NCBI GenBank assembly: GCA_027257055.1
Contig: JAPVLO010000056.1
Coordinates: 3,100,001-3,164,000 of the forward strand
DNA length: 64,000 bases
Source of the DNA: Cephalopachus bancanus
Lineage: Eukaryota; Chordata; Mammalia; Primates; Tarsiidae
Direction of reading: 5' to 3'
Shown: positions 44,111 through 55,383 of the stretch, one piece after another
Numbering within the stretch: position 1 is the stretch's first letter
Layout: each line of letters opens with the position of its first letter
Position numbers and translations under genes: made by a program
Notes under the pieces: model-generated
The model's input: the letters and a program-made list of their open reading frames with translations, nothing else
Database searches by the model: none
Told to the model about the DNA's origin: nothing

Positions 44111-45150
44111 CATTTAGGAAGTCAGTCATTCACTCAATAATTATTTAATGAGCATTGATTGTATGCTAGGTAGCATGCTAACAGCTAGGATAGAAAAACA
44201 AGTAAGATAAAATGCCTCTCTAGTAAGAGGCTTACTGCCAAGTAGAGGAGACAAAAGAGTGAACATACTCCTTTGGGCTAGAAGTGCTTTCCTTTCCAGT
44301 CTATTCAGTCATTTTCTTTTTAGTTAGAAAATTCCTGATTTTATAGTCTCTATAGAGAATGAAACAACTGTTTAGTTTAGTCCAAAAAATAAATATCCAT
44401 TCAGTATTGTATGAAACTCTGTTCACATAAATAGCAGCTTATATCGTTCATTTTTTTTGTCCAGTTGTTTAGAATGTTAAATATTCACAGACATAATTAT
44501 AATTTTTCATACCATCTGAAAAAACATTGTGGCTTCTTAATTGGTATTTCCAGTTTACTTTAAAGGCACTGTCTGGGCCCAAGATTAATGCACTTCTAGG
44601 AGAATGAAATCAGTGGGATGTGGAGAAGTGATAGCCTTTTTGATTCTCAAATAAACATTTCTCAGAGGGACCATCCAAGTCCTCAAGGGATTTCATGGTG
44701 ATGCATTCAAATGCTGCCCATCTGTACAAATATCAATATCTAACTTTTTTAAAAGACCTATATTTTTCAAAATGGGCTATCATAAAAGTGCATTCATGCC
44801 TCTCTGCATCGATTGCTATATGCTACTTTATAAAAATGGTTCTTGGGCTACCTAGGAAGACTGAGTTGAAAGGAACCATGTAGAACCAATATATTTTTCA
44901 GCACCAGAGTCATCTTTCTTCTCCTCTCCAAAGATAAAGTAAGTTTTGTCTTCAGAGGAGTCAGAGAGCAAGGGAGAAACACAAAGAGGCAGAACTCAGT
45001 GATGGGGCTAGGACCACAAATCAAACTCCCCTTATGACTGAAGCTATTGTGAGGAGAAACATGCTTCTCCAAGGTTGTCTTAACTTCCTTCATACCTGTC
45101 TCATTGTCAGGAAGAAGACACCCAATGTTCAGAAATTGTAGCATGTGAGA
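44111..45150. other. Ancient repeat, then unique sequence
   Basis: 44111-44280 repeats the ancient text seen at 22340 ('cattcactcaataattattt', 'gtatgctaggtagcatgcta'). 44280-45150 is unique. The reverse 98-codon frame at 44848-45144 has no domain. Confidence 0.45.
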
Positions 45151-45330
45151 GCAAAATGGATTGAATTTGGAAAGAGAATTTCTTGACTGAGCCTAGGCTC
45201 AGACACTTCATCAAAATACATGTGAACTTGGGTAAATTATTTCATCTCTTTGAGGATCAGTTTTGTGAACTGTAAAGTGCAAGTAATAATGAAAGAATAT
45301 GTGATAGAGATTTTTGACCCACATTATTAT
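45150..45330 (+). repeat. MIR SINE
   Basis: 'gagcctaggctcagacactt', 'gtgaacttgggtaaattatt', 'tcatctctttgaggatcagt', 'gtgaactgtaaagtgcaagt' in forward MIR order. Confidence 0.65.
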
Positions 45331-45985
45331 TATTTTTAAGGGAAAAAGTGACTAATTCAAGTGAAGTTAGGTGAACTGGTGTTCTACATGAATTTGATGG
45401 AAGTCTTTGGTTTTCCCCTCCCTGTCTTTCCATTCTTCCTTCCTTCTCTCACACCATCTCCTTTCCTTCTTTTCCTTCTCCATCATGTATTTATTAAGTG
45501 CTTACCTTGTACAAACAACACAGCTAGAGGCAGCCGCATCAGTCACAATGCCAGCCTGAAACAGGTGGTTCATTCAAGTTGAGGGTATTTAAAAAGAAAC
45601 AATTTTCTTAAGTGTGGACAGGACTAAGGGAAACCTTCAAGGGATGAGGAAGCACTCAAGTACTAACAAAACTGGGCGCCCTTACCATCTGTAAGCCTGA
45701 GGGAGAAAGGGCAAGGAGCATTTTCCAGATGCCGAGGAGAGGGCTTCTTGAAGAACGTGTGGCCTTAGCACAGAAAAAGTCAGGAGACTAAATACCCTGG
45801 CTCACCCTTCTTCCATATGATTTCCTGCTGGCACCTCCCATTGACCAACCCGTCCAGAATCCAGAAGACAAGAGGGCCATTGATGCAGTCCACTGAGATT
45901 AGTGACACAGAACCATGTGGACAGGGCATAGAAGGGATCTAAACAGGCAAGCCCAGACTATTTGCCACCAGAATGCAGGTTTAGA
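45331..45985. other. Unique sequence
   Basis: No gene. 45485-45515 ('gtatttattaagtgcttacc') is a MIR or ancient-repeat scrap. Confidence 0.4.
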
Positions 45986-45989
45986 ACAA

Positions 45990-46155
45990 GGGTTCTAGAG
46001 ACACTGGATTGTGTTTAAATCTTTGTTCCAACACTGTGGTATCTTGGATGAAGCACTTACCCTTTGCATATCTCAGTTTCCAATGGTTGTAATAAAGGTA
46101 TCTATTCATAAGTTATTGTGAGAATTAAGTGAGTTAATATTCATTAACCCATTCC
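45990..46155 (+). repeat. MIR SINE
   Basis: 'ctggattgtgtttaaatctt', 'atgaagcacttaccctttgc', 'atatctcagtttccaatggt', 'attgtgagaattaagtgagt'. Confidence 0.75.
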
Positions 46156-46212
46156 TTGTTTAATTCAAGGATACTCACCAGCAGTGCTTGCGTCTGCAGC
46201 ATTTACCCAAGA

Positions 46213-46213
46213 T

Positions 46214-46264
<51 letters not shown>
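46213..46264. repeat. (GA)n microsatellite
   Basis: About 23 GA units after a GATAGAGATA lead-in. Confidence 0.96.
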
Positions 46265-46267
<3 letters not shown>

Positions 46268-47035
46268 ACAAAATATAGTACTTTTCTTCTTTTCTTCTTC
46301 TTTCTTTTTCTTTTTTTGTAATTCTCATTTAATTTAGAGACAAGTTCTGTTTAGAAATAACTCCAAGAATAGTTTGTATTTTATTTTCACATTGAAAATC
46401 AGTCAGATTTGCTTTAGCCTCAAAAAGCATGTTTATGTAAAATTAAATGAACGTGGGAGTGAGCTGAACTTTTATTTTCGAAATGGGTAAGAAGTTAGCT
46501 ACTAAGAACCATGCCTGGGATATACTAAGTGCTAGATTAAGCATTGCCTTGTATTGCTTTACATCTGATACAGGGATGAGCAGGAAAGACGAGTGAGTGA
46601 AGGGCCCTCTGGAGTGTCTTCACATGGGACCACCCCCTTGATGCTTTTTTCTTGCTCTCTGACACGACCTGTGATAAGACCATTTTGAGAAGGGGAGATG
46701 ATGGGAAAAGAGGAGCAGAAAAAAGGAATTTGGTCTTTCTGTTTTCCTCTTCCTCGCAGTCCTGCTTCAATTCTTGTCTTAGCAACATCAGATCTATGTA
46801 CAGGTTTCTGTCCATTACAAACATCTTCCCCATCTGCCTCAATCTCAGATGTTTGGAACCAAGGCAAAGGATCAGGTCCCTCTAAGGAACTGGCTAAAAG
46901 TCCTGCCCAATTCCCAGTCTATTTTGCAGTAGAATGTCACAGGTTCTTAGCCAGGGATTACGTGTTCCCTGATTACCTCACCCCCTTTCCTTGGGGAAAG
47001 ACACACCAGCAACTGGGGAGTATGGAAAAGGAGCC
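46265..47035. other. Unique sequence, overlapping frames
   Basis: 46537-47048 has open frames on both strands (101 and 102 codons reverse; 77 and 116 forward). They overlap one another, lack domains, and give no consistent codon signal. No gene is called, though this is one of the longer low-stop blocks. Confidence 0.4.
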
Positions 47036-47039
47036 CCAG

Positions 47040-47135
47040 GCTAGGTGAGCTCACATCCTAGCTCTATCCTGAGCTATGTAACCCTGACCAAATGACAGTT
47101 CCTTTCTTAACTGTAGATTTCTTAGACAGAAGCCA
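47040..47135 (+). repeat. MIR SINE fragment
   Basis: 'cacatcctagctctatcctg', 'agctatgtaaccctgaccaa', 'cctttcttaactgtagattt'. Confidence 0.55.
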
Positions 47136-47221
47136 GAGCTCGGGTTCTACGGAGTTTTTTTGAAGGGAGGAGGGAATAAAAAGTCAAAACAAGTTCATAA
47201 TAATAGAAAACTGAGGAAACC

Positions 47222-47400
47222 TGTGCTATAGTTTCAGTTCTAACATTTCCTAGCAACGTGACTGTGGATAAGTCAATTCATGGTGTTAGCCCTCAGTTTC
47301 TCCATTTGCAAAATATTGAGTTGTCTTATAGCTGGACATAGGTAGATGTGAAGATGCTTCGTAAGTTAATAGATGTATTTGAGGAAGGTAGTATTAGCAT
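47222..47400 (+). repeat. MIR SINE
   Basis: 'gttctaacatttcctagcaa', 'cgtgactgtggataagtcaa', 'gccctcagtttctccatttg', 'caaaatattgagttg'. Confidence 0.7.
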
Positions 47401-48150
47401 CATGCTCTGATCTCAAATGCTAATCACACTGATAGTGAACCAGTGTTTGTACACACACACACACACACCCTACAGTCAACGGCCCATTTACTGACCACAC
47501 ATTTTGTGTGTGGTTCTTTCAGTCTGAAGAAGTAGAGTAAGTGCCGAGAACTGGTATCTTTCCTGTTTGTAGCTTCAGTCCACATGCTGGCAGTACTGAG
47601 TACATTTCTTTCATTAAATAACTACTTCAGAAACTCCACATAATCATTCAAGTTCAAAATTTGAATATTGCCAGACAGCTTGTTGAATTATTTATTTTAA
47701 CTGCCTTATTTCTGTATTGGGTAATTTCTTCCATGTGCTCCCACTATATCCATAATGGGAAGCAATTATTGATTTTTCTAAAGCCATTAGGTTCAATGAA
47801 TTGTTCAATTAGTTTTATGATTTCAAATAGAGGAAGACGCGAGATTACCACTCTTAGTGGTTAGAAACAACTTTCTAAAGAGGGGATAATGCCCTACCTT
47901 GTTAAATGCACAGGTAAATGGTTGAGGCAGACCCTCCATCACATCTGTACACCGTAGCCAGTCTCGTCACTGTTCAGGTTTTATAGCATTGCCTTCTGAG
48001 CATTATGTTTAGGGAGCTGTCAGTTAATACATATTTGTGATATTGTTTACCCATTGATCTTGTCAAGCTACTGTAAATCCAGATGGATAATAAACACACA
48101 ATGACTTTGAAGGATAAATATGAATAGATAGTGTCATCTGCCTCTAGTCC
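47401..48150. other. Unique sequence
   Basis: No gene. A short (CA)n run lies at 47452-47468. Confidence 0.4.
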
Positions 48151-48154
48151 TAAA

Positions 48155-48420
48155 TCTCTGAGGGCTCTCCATTTTGTAACTGAATAAAGTTCAATGTTCC
48201 AGGCAGACAAGTCCAGAACAATACTCGGTGTGAACCTGACTTCACGCCTTTTCTCATGTTTTTCCCACAGCCTGGAATGCTCTCACCTATCTTCCTGTTA
48301 CTGTCCTTTTCACATATTGAGGAAGCAGAGGAGGGTAATACACAGCTTCTCAAACTTCCATCATCTATACACTAACTTCTCATATCCATAATCCAACTGT
48401 CCTATCATTCACTTAACTGT
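48155..48420 (+). repeat. L2 LINE fragment, probable
   Basis: 'gtaactgaataaagttcaat', 'gcctggaatgctctcaccta' and 'tcctgttactgtccttttca' follow L2 order loosely. Confidence 0.45.
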
Positions 48421-48691
48421 TTTCCAAATGACACAGACTCATCCTAAGCACATGTGTCAGTAAAATCATGGTCATATCTTTGTTGTACTCATTAAAACAG
48501 ATACACAACTATTAATATATATGCATCAATGCAGATTAACTTAGAAAGTGTGTTCCACACTGTGTGATGTGACCTAGACATAAAACAGGGAACAAAGAGT
48601 GAGATTGTTCTTGAGTGGACTCACTGAAATAATCCAATAAAATATGCATTCCTTTCAAATAGATGCTGTTCAGAAAATGGGCTGTAAAATG

Positions 48692-48713
48692 TATGTGTGT
48701 GCGTGTGTGCATG

Positions 48714-48753
<40 letters not shown>
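48692..48753. repeat. (TG)n microsatellite with GCATGC core
   Basis: An alternating purine-pyrimidine tract: imperfect TGTGTGCG...TGCATGCATG followed by about 19 clean TG units. A strong Z-DNA candidate. Confidence 0.95.
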
Positions 48754-48756
<3 letters not shown>

Positions 48757-48834
48757 CACAGTAAAAAAATCTCATATACCAGTGGTGATGCTCATATCAC
48801 ACATTTGGAAATCCTGGGAATAATATTGGGGTAG

Positions 48835-49030
48835 TAGACAGGATTTCAGGCTCTGGCAATAACAGACTTAGACTTAAACTCTGACCACTTACTAGCCATG
48901 TGTTCTTGGGCAAGGTACATAAAGGTACTAGACCTCAGTGTACACACGCAGACTAGAACAGAACTCATCAGAGTATTGTTGTGTAATTAAATAATACATG
49001 TAAAGTGCTTAACTCTTGGTAAACAGCAAA
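48835..49030 (+). repeat. MIR SINE
   Basis: 'aactctgaccacttactagc', 'catgtgttcttgggcaaggt', 'taaataatacatgtaaagtg', 'cttaactcttggt'. Confidence 0.82.
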
Positions 49031-49067
49031 GTGTCCTGTTCAGCCAACACTTATGGAGAGCTATTAC

Positions 49068-49270
49068 ATGATGGTTAGGAGTAAGGACTCCCCAGCTGCT
49101 TGGCTTCCAATCCTGGCTATCGAGTAATCTTGAGCACTAAACCGCTCAGTGTCTCAGCATCTTCACAGAGTTGTTGGGACACTAAGCAACTTGATTTAAG
49201 CATGGAACTTGGAATAGTGCCTCTACACAGTTTACATATCATAGGTGACGGTGATTATGATCATCTTTGC
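49068..49270 (+). repeat. MIR SINE
   Basis: 'tggttaggagtaaggactcc', 'cttccaatcctggctatcga', 'gtctcagcatcttcacagag', 'ggaacttggaatagtgcctc'. Confidence 0.75.
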
Positions 49271-49730
49271 TGTGTTCCATACACCAGGCTGTGGGTTAGT
49301 GAAGTAGAAAACTGGCAGATAGGTTTAAAATTTTCCCTTTTGATGTGCATTTTATGTGCAAGCATCTCAGTACAGACAAAATACAGAAACTGAATAGAGG
49401 AGAAAATGGTGAAGTATGTATTGGGCAATCAGGAAGGAGAAAAGGAAGACTTCAGAGAGGAGCTGATACGTAGGCTTGGTTTAAAAGAGTGAGGAAGGGG
49501 TATGGAAGGATGAAACTGATTCATCAAGGCCAATTTAGTTGATACTTATTCTGGGAAACCTCTGATCCCACAGGCACAGTTAATGACGATGTCTTACCGT
49601 TTGAGGGGCAGAGAGGGGCATTAGAAATATAAGTAGTTGGTAAGTGTCTGTGGAACTTCATAAGATAAACATTCTTTCTGTTGCCTCTCTTCCCATTATT
49701 TCACAGACAAATACTATTATTAGCAATAAT
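49271..49730. other. Unique sequence
   Basis: No gene. Possibly part of the ancient repeat seen at 22340 (49430-49520, 'gaaggagaaaaggaagactt'). Confidence 0.35.
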
Positions 49731-49734
49731 ATTA

Positions 49735-49978
49735 ATATCAACAGTAATAGAAACTAAAATGTATCTAATGCTTCCTATATACAACATACTTTATAAATTT
49801 AATTTTATCTTCATGACAATACTGAGGTGGGCACTATAATATTTCCATTTGATAGATAGATAAACTGAGGCTTAGAAAGCTTAGAAGACTAATTTAAGAT
49901 CAACCGTTAGTTTAAAACATAGCCTTCCTACCCCCCAAAATGCGTGCAAAGCCATTATGCCATGCTACTTCTCAAAAT
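49735..49978 (-). repeat. MIR SINE
   Basis: Reverse MIR: 'atgtatctaatgcttcctat', 'ttatcttcatgacaatactg', 'gataaactgaggcttagaaa', 'gccattatgccatgctactt', 'ctca'. Confidence 0.82.
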
Positions 49979-51045
49979 GTCTAAATTTAAATTCTGTTTC
50001 ATGAGGAAGTGACATCAATTTCCCAGTCAGGACCATTTACTGAATAATGCGCAGCCATTTCTCAGAGAATTGGGGGAAAGAGGTGATAACAGACTGCTTC
50101 TGGGACTCAGCATAGGTTAGGTCTGTGCAATCTGCATGGTATGCAAATAGTTTACAGCAAAGGAGACAGGGTTCCCAGAATGAATCATTCTTATCATTCT
50201 TGCTTCCATTGCCGAGTGAGAAATACTGGAGTGATGTTTCAGTCCAGCACAAGCTCAGTTGGACAAGGCTAATTAGGACTGGAGAGACCTAGGACCTCAG
50301 CTGAACTCCTTGGTAATCAGAGAATTATGATGAAGTTAATATACAGGTATAACCTGTAATAAGATGAGGTGAAGGCAAATAGATTCTAATCACTGTAAAC
50401 TTTCCCTCGTTACGGTTTTCATAAAGTCTTATGCATCAGACCTCCACAGGAGCACTAATTCTCTAAGAGGCCCAGGAGGGTGGGGGTTCAACCACCTGGA
50501 GCAGACTGAAAGTGGGGAGAAAAAGAACGTAGGGCAATGGAATATTTCAGAATAGTGTTCATTTAAATTTGCCCTATATGACCCTTAGATGATAGTCACT
50601 TAAAGCAAGGGGATATTTCTTGTGACTCTTCAATCCACTAAGGCATTTTTCAGATTCAACATTAGTCTGGGAAAGACCTCAGAGCTTTGTCTTCTCATGC
50701 TCTTATTTTATAGATGGGGAAACCAAGGCTCAGAGAGAAGCAGATGATGAACCATATAATAAAAATAGATTGCATGGTGTTTTAGAACGACGTTAACAAC
50801 GAATCTAGGAAAAATAGTTTTCTATCCTAATGTGGGATCAAAATGATAGGGAAGAGAAAAAAAAACAGACAAGTCACCCTAATCCTGGCTGGTGTCAGTA
50901 AGATGTAATGGGGAGGAACTATCCAGCTATGTTGAGCCCAAACTACTCTCTTTATGATAATGACATGATAGATAAAGGATGAGTACACGTGCCTAGGGCT
51001 GTAGGACTGCCTCAAGGATAGAGACCCGAATCTGTGTAAAAATAA
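49979..51045. other. Unique sequence, MIR scrap
   Basis: No gene. 50037-50250 is ordered non-repeat text with an octamer-like ATGCAAAT at 50142 and could be conserved. 50690-50745 ('tatagatggggaaaccaagg') is a MIR core in reverse orientation. Confidence 0.35.
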
Positions 51046-51054
51046 GAAGACAGG

Positions 51055-51364
51055 GCCAGGCTGGGTGGCTCAGCCTGTAATCCCAGCACTTTGGGAGGCC
51101 AAGGCAAGTGGATTGCCTGAGCTTGCGGGCTTGAGACCAGCCTGGGAAACTTGGCGAGACCTTGACTCCACAATAAATAAAGAATGAGCCAGGTGTGGTA
51201 GCACGTGCCTGTAGTTCCTGCTACTTGGAAGGCTGAGGCGTAAGGATCGCCAGAGCCCAGCAGGGTGATGCTGGGGTGGCAGTGAGTGTGCCATGGCATT
51301 CCAGCCTAGGCAACAGAGTGAGACTCCAACTCAAAAAAAAAAAAACCCAAAAAACAAAAAACAC
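51055..51364 (+). mobile_element. Alu SINE, lineage-type dimer
   Basis: Forward dimer: 'ggctgggtggctcagcctgt', 'aacttggcgagaccttgact', a linker, 'gagcccagcagggtgatgct', 'gactccaactc', poly-A. The 9-bp target duplication is GAAGACAGG at 51046-51054 and 51365-51373. Confidence 0.93.
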
Positions 51365-51878
51365 GAAGACAGGCCAAGACCTGGGCTCTCCCTAGACCTG
51401 CTGCCCCTCCTCCAACACCAAGGACAATGATTGCCCATGTGGATGCGTTACACCTCACAAATGCAAAAGGGTTCTCTGGGAGTATGTGTGGGAACGACCG
51501 AATCTGAAGATGGGAGGGCAAGAAGGCCTCGCTAAGGAATGATGTGAAGGCTGACATCTGAAGTAGTGGCAAGGTTTAGACAGTGAGGCAGGATGCAAGG
51601 GTGACCCAGGATGGTATGTGGGGTGAGAGTCACCAGAGTTCAAGTGTGGAAGCAGGGAGACTATGACTGTCTGGTAAGAGAGTTCTGAGACCAAGCTGAG
51701 CATTAATACCTGATGTATACCATACCTATGTCTTTGTATTGTATGTCTCTGTATACACCAGGATGTGTGTGGGTACTCACTGGTGCATACATCAGTCATT
51801 TGTGGCATATAGACAACTCGTTTTATGTTGTGGATTCATTTGTTCACAATTGCTCCTTTAGTTGTTCCTTGGCCATTC
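51365..51878. other. Unique sequence
   Basis: No gene. A reverse 117-codon frame at 51455-51808 has no domain and no codon support. Confidence 0.4.
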
Positions 51879-51946
51879 TGAGTTGATGGAGCCTAAATAA
51901 AGGTATCATTTTAAAAGGGTATCTTTATTTAGGCTCTGTCAACTCA
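51879..51946. repeat. Inverted repeat (hairpin), 29-nt arms
   Basis: Left arm 51879-51907 and right arm 51918-51946 are reverse complements with about five mismatches, around a 10-nt loop. The core GAGCCTAAATAAAG pairs with CTTTATTTAGGCTC. The loop and right arm are followed by a second copy of TTTAAAAGGGTATCTT. Confidence 0.88.
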
Positions 51947-51963
51947 CTTTAAAAGGGTATCTT

Positions 51964-52252
51964 AGCCGGGCTTGGTGGCTCAGCCTGTAATCCCGTGCCT
52001 TTGGGAGGCTGAGGTGAGTGGATTGCCTGAGTCCGAGGGTTCAAGACCCGCCTGGGCAGCGAGACCTCATTTCTACAATAAATCAAAAAATCAGCCAGGC
52101 GTGGTAGCGCGTGCCTGTAATTCCGGCTACTCGGAAGGCTGAGGTGGAAGGATCGTTGGAGGCCAGCAGGCTGAGGCTGTGGTGGCCGGGAGTGGCCACT
52201 GTACTCCAGTCTGGGCGACAGAGTGAGACTCCAACTCAAAAAAAAAAAAAAA
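51964..52252 (+). mobile_element. Alu SINE, young CpG-rich subfamily
   Basis: Forward dimer 'gccgggcttggtggctcagc', 'cgtgcctttgggaggctgag', 'gacccgcctgggcagcgaga', right arm 'ggtggccgggagtggccact'. The left arm lacks the CAACTTGG seen in the other copies. Perfect 13-bp target duplication AAAAGGGTATCTT at 51951-51963 and 52253-52265. Confidence 0.95.
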
Positions 52253-52265
52253 AAAAGGGTATCTT

Positions 52266-53155
52266 GACTGAGATCGTCCAGGGGCTACCCCTAGGCACTG
52301 TCTGAGTATCACCCAAGGAGAATGTGCTTAAGCAGGGCCTTCAGGTGCATGACTGGGTCATACTTGACTCTGAGAAACAGGCATAGCCACCAGGCCACTT
52401 TGGAAGATCATGGTTTGTCATTAGAATGATTACCGATGGATAGTCTGTTAAGATGCAGGTGTACTCTTACAGCTTAGAGATACCTCTGGTGACCAAAGGA
52501 ACATGTACCAGGAGTCTTCTCTGAAAAGTAGGGGTTTTAGGAATTCTCTGTATCTCACAGGACTGCCTTGAGATCAGAAGAGACCATTTGACAAAGTTTA
52601 ACAATGACTTTGCTATCTGACATATCCTGTTTATTTAGCCCCCTTAATAAGCTAAAAACTGGCACCATTTTAAGTACACGTGATTTAGGGGTCAGAGAGG
52701 TTATTTTGGCTAAAATCACAAAGGAAGCTGAAAGGAAACTGCCACATTGGGTTTCTGGATTCCTATTACTTTCCTCAACATCTTGCTTCTGGGTCTGCCA
52801 CATGAGGCATGTGTGTCCTCCTGAATGAAGAATAGCTAAGTAGGTGCTCGCAGACCTCCCAAATGGTGATCCATCACTGGCAGGTGTGAGGCATGTGCTG
52901 CAAGCACTCTCCATTTAAGTGCCCACACCCTCGGCACAGAGCACACTGAGGTTGATGACATGGCTCCTGCCCAGTAGGAACCAAAGCTAGCCAGGAGGCA
53001 GGCCTGCCGTCCAAAAACTGGAGTTTTCACCTACACTTTTCTTTCTCAGTTTCAAGGACAAAAAGCAAGGCTTGGGGAGTTGTGCTTTTTATAGAACGCT
53101 GGCCATTTCTTAGGAGCACTAACCTCGCTTCTCTTAGATTATTCAATGTCTACTT
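52266..53155. other. Unique sequence, no gene seen
   Basis: 52555-52914 is open for 119 codons in reverse and 74 forward, with no domain. 52690-52745 resembles a MIR core in reverse ('ggttattttggctaaaatca'). Confidence 0.4.
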
Positions 53156-53159
53156 TACT

Positions 53160-53280
53160 AACGTGGAATCTCAAATCAGAAAATCCAAGTCTGAGAGTGA
53201 ACTCTGCCATTGACTAATTGGCAATGACCTAGGGCAAATTATTTAATTCTCAATATATTTATTTGCAAATTGAAGATAGC
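53160..53280 (+). repeat. MIR SINE fragment
   Basis: 'gtgaactctgccattgacta', 'attggcaatgacctagggca', 'aattatttaattctcaatat', 'atttgcaaattgaagatagc'. Confidence 0.7.
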
Positions 53281-53341
53281 AATACCTCCTTCTTCGTGGT
53301 TTTTGGGGGGGTGAGTGGGGACTTTCACAAAAGTGAACTGG

Positions 53342-53620
53342 AGCCGGGCTTGGTGGCTCAGCCTGTAATCCTGCGCCTTTTGGAGGCTGAGGTGAGTGGA
53401 TTGCCTGAGCCCGAGGGTTCGAGACCCGCCTGGGCAGTGAGACTTCATCTCTACAATAAATAAAAAAATCAGCCGGGCATGGTAGCACATGCCTATAATT
53501 CCAGCTACTTGGAAGGCTGAGGCGGAAGGAGCCCAGCAGGTCGACACTGTGGTGGCCGGGAGTGGCCACTGCACTCCAGTCTGGGCGACAGAGTGAGACT
53601 CCAACTCAAAAAAAAAAAAA
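53342..53620 (+). mobile_element. Alu SINE, same young subfamily as at 51964
   Basis: Shares 'gccgggcttggtggctcagc', the CAACTTGG deletion ('gacccgcctgggcagtgaga') and 'ggtggccgggagtggccact' with the copy at 51964. Perfect 13-bp duplication AAAAGTGAACTGG at 53329-53341 and 53621-53633. Confidence 0.95.
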
Positions 53621-53633
53621 AAAAGTGAACTGG

Positions 53634-54025
53634 GAGAGAAATTTGGAGGTAAAGGGATGTATCAAGTAAAATGCAGTGTGCTTTACTTCCAAGGAAGTTT
53701 TTTATCAATGTGTTCCTTCAATCTAAGGTGGTACCTGCAACAGGGGTAGGTGCTCACCAGGGTTTGCTGACATTTAACTAAACGAGTTTGAATACACAAA
53801 GGTGAAAATTTCTTTTGCTTAATATTTGATACTTGATTTTCAGCAAAAATTATCCTATTGGCTGCTGTGAGGGTGTAAGCCCATAATCACAAAGTATTTT
53901 GATTGTTAATGTTACTTTTCTTTTCAACCTGCTGGAACTTGGATTATCCTACAGTCATTCTAAGGAAGAAACTCAAGGAAACTCTGACTTGCCTCCCGAC
54001 GCTCACTCATTAATCCGGTATGACT
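53634..54025. other. Unique sequence
   Basis: No gene or clear repeat. Confidence 0.4.
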
Positions 54026-54180
54026 TTTTTTAAAAACATTTTTTATTTTAAAGATGTGGGATACAATTCAGGGTTAGGTATACAAATGGTCATTGTACAG
54101 ATAGAGTTTGGGCTTCACTTTGGTCCTCATGTCTCCTGATTTGAGATCAGGTACCCTTATTGATGAAGTGTGTCCCTTAC
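54026..54180 (-). mobile_element. Short variant L1 3' end
   Basis: Reverse L1 tail: T-rich start, 'gatgtgggatacaattcagg', 'ggtatacaaatggtcattgt', then about 48 bp absent from the other copies (54101-54148), then 'ggtacccttattgatgaagt'. Only the last ~150 bp of the element inserted. Confidence 0.8.
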
Positions 54181-54431
54181 TTCCAAATAAGCTCTTTTTC
54201 TCTTGGGATTATATTTAAAAATTTAAGACATTTATAAAAGTAAAAATATAGTGAATTATAAAAATAACATTCCTGGGCTAATCACCAATAATTGTTAATT
54301 TGTAACATTTTTTATCAGAGTTGCTTTAATTTTTTTAAATAAAGAAATCAAAGATTTTAGACAATAGTAAAGCTCCCTTTGACCCTCACTGCCAGTCTCA
54401 TTTCCTTCTTCAGTGACCATTACATTCATGA

Positions 54432-54436
<5 letters not shown>

Positions 54437-54470
<34 letters not shown>
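54437..54470. repeat. (TG)n microsatellite
   Basis: 17 TG units adjoining the 3' side of the AluJ, where the Alu poly-A region would be expected in this orientation. Confidence 0.93.
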
Positions 54471-54471
<1 letters not shown>

Positions 54472-54472
<1 letters not shown>

Positions 54473-54682
54473 CAGAGACAGTCTCACTCTGTTGCCCAGG
54501 CTGGAGTGAACTGCGTGGCAAAATTATAGCTCACTGTTACCCCAAACTCCTGAGCTCAAGTAATCCTCTAATTTCAGCCTCCCAAGCATCTAGGACTACA
54601 GTATGTGCCACTAGCCCAACTTTAAAAAAATTTTTTTTATTTTTTGTAGAGACAGGGTCTTGCGATATTGCCCAGGCTAAAA
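54472..54682 (-). mobile_element. AluJ-like SINE, 5'-truncated
   Basis: Reverse text 'cagtctcactctgttgccca', 'tgagctcaagtaatcctcta', 'cagcctcccaagcatctagg', a T-rich linker, 'tagagacagggtcttgcgat', 'attgcccaggct', then stops. The left-arm 5' half is missing. Old-type diagnostic bases. Confidence 0.82.
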
Positions 54683-55383
54683 TTATATATATATATATCT
54701 TTAAGAGTCTATTTTTTACACATTTTATGTATGAACAACTCCTAATGGGTTTTATCTTTGTGCATGGCTAAAGTTTTTCATAAATGGTATTATACTGTAC
54801 ATATACTACATGTCATTGCACACATTTTTTACTTATGTGCTTCAGATCTCACTGTTAGTTTATTCTATTTAACTGATCCATTATATAAACACTTTAGTAA
54901 TCTTTGCCCCAATTGACAAGCATGTACGTGGTTTAAATTACTTTTAATTATAAACAGGACAGCAATGAATGTTCTAGTCCATGTCTTTCTGTGTATGTCC
55001 ATAATATTCAAAATTCTCTAGAGTGTGTAAGTATAAGTATAAATATCTATGTGCGTCTGTGTGTGTGTTTGTGTGTGAGAATTACTGGGTTATAGGAATG
55101 CATACACTCAGAGAGTCAAATTTTCTTGCAAGTATATTATCAATGAATATTTTTTCATATATTTTTTGCTGTATATAATGATTCCCATTTCTTTAGCTCT
55201 TCACCAACACTTGATTTTATCATACCTTTAAACATTTGCTAGTCAGATGGATGAGAAATTATATTTCTCATTATTATTTTAATTTGAATCCCCCAATTAC
55301 TAAGGTTGAAAATACATGTATTAGGGATTTAAGATTTATCTTACGTGAATTACCTGTACATTTCCTTTACTCATTTTTATATA

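Noticed and set aside
46537..47048. Overlapping frames of 101, 102, 77 and 116 codons as a possible exon
   Set aside because: Both strands are equally open, there is no domain, and no AG/GT boundaries fit any one of them better.
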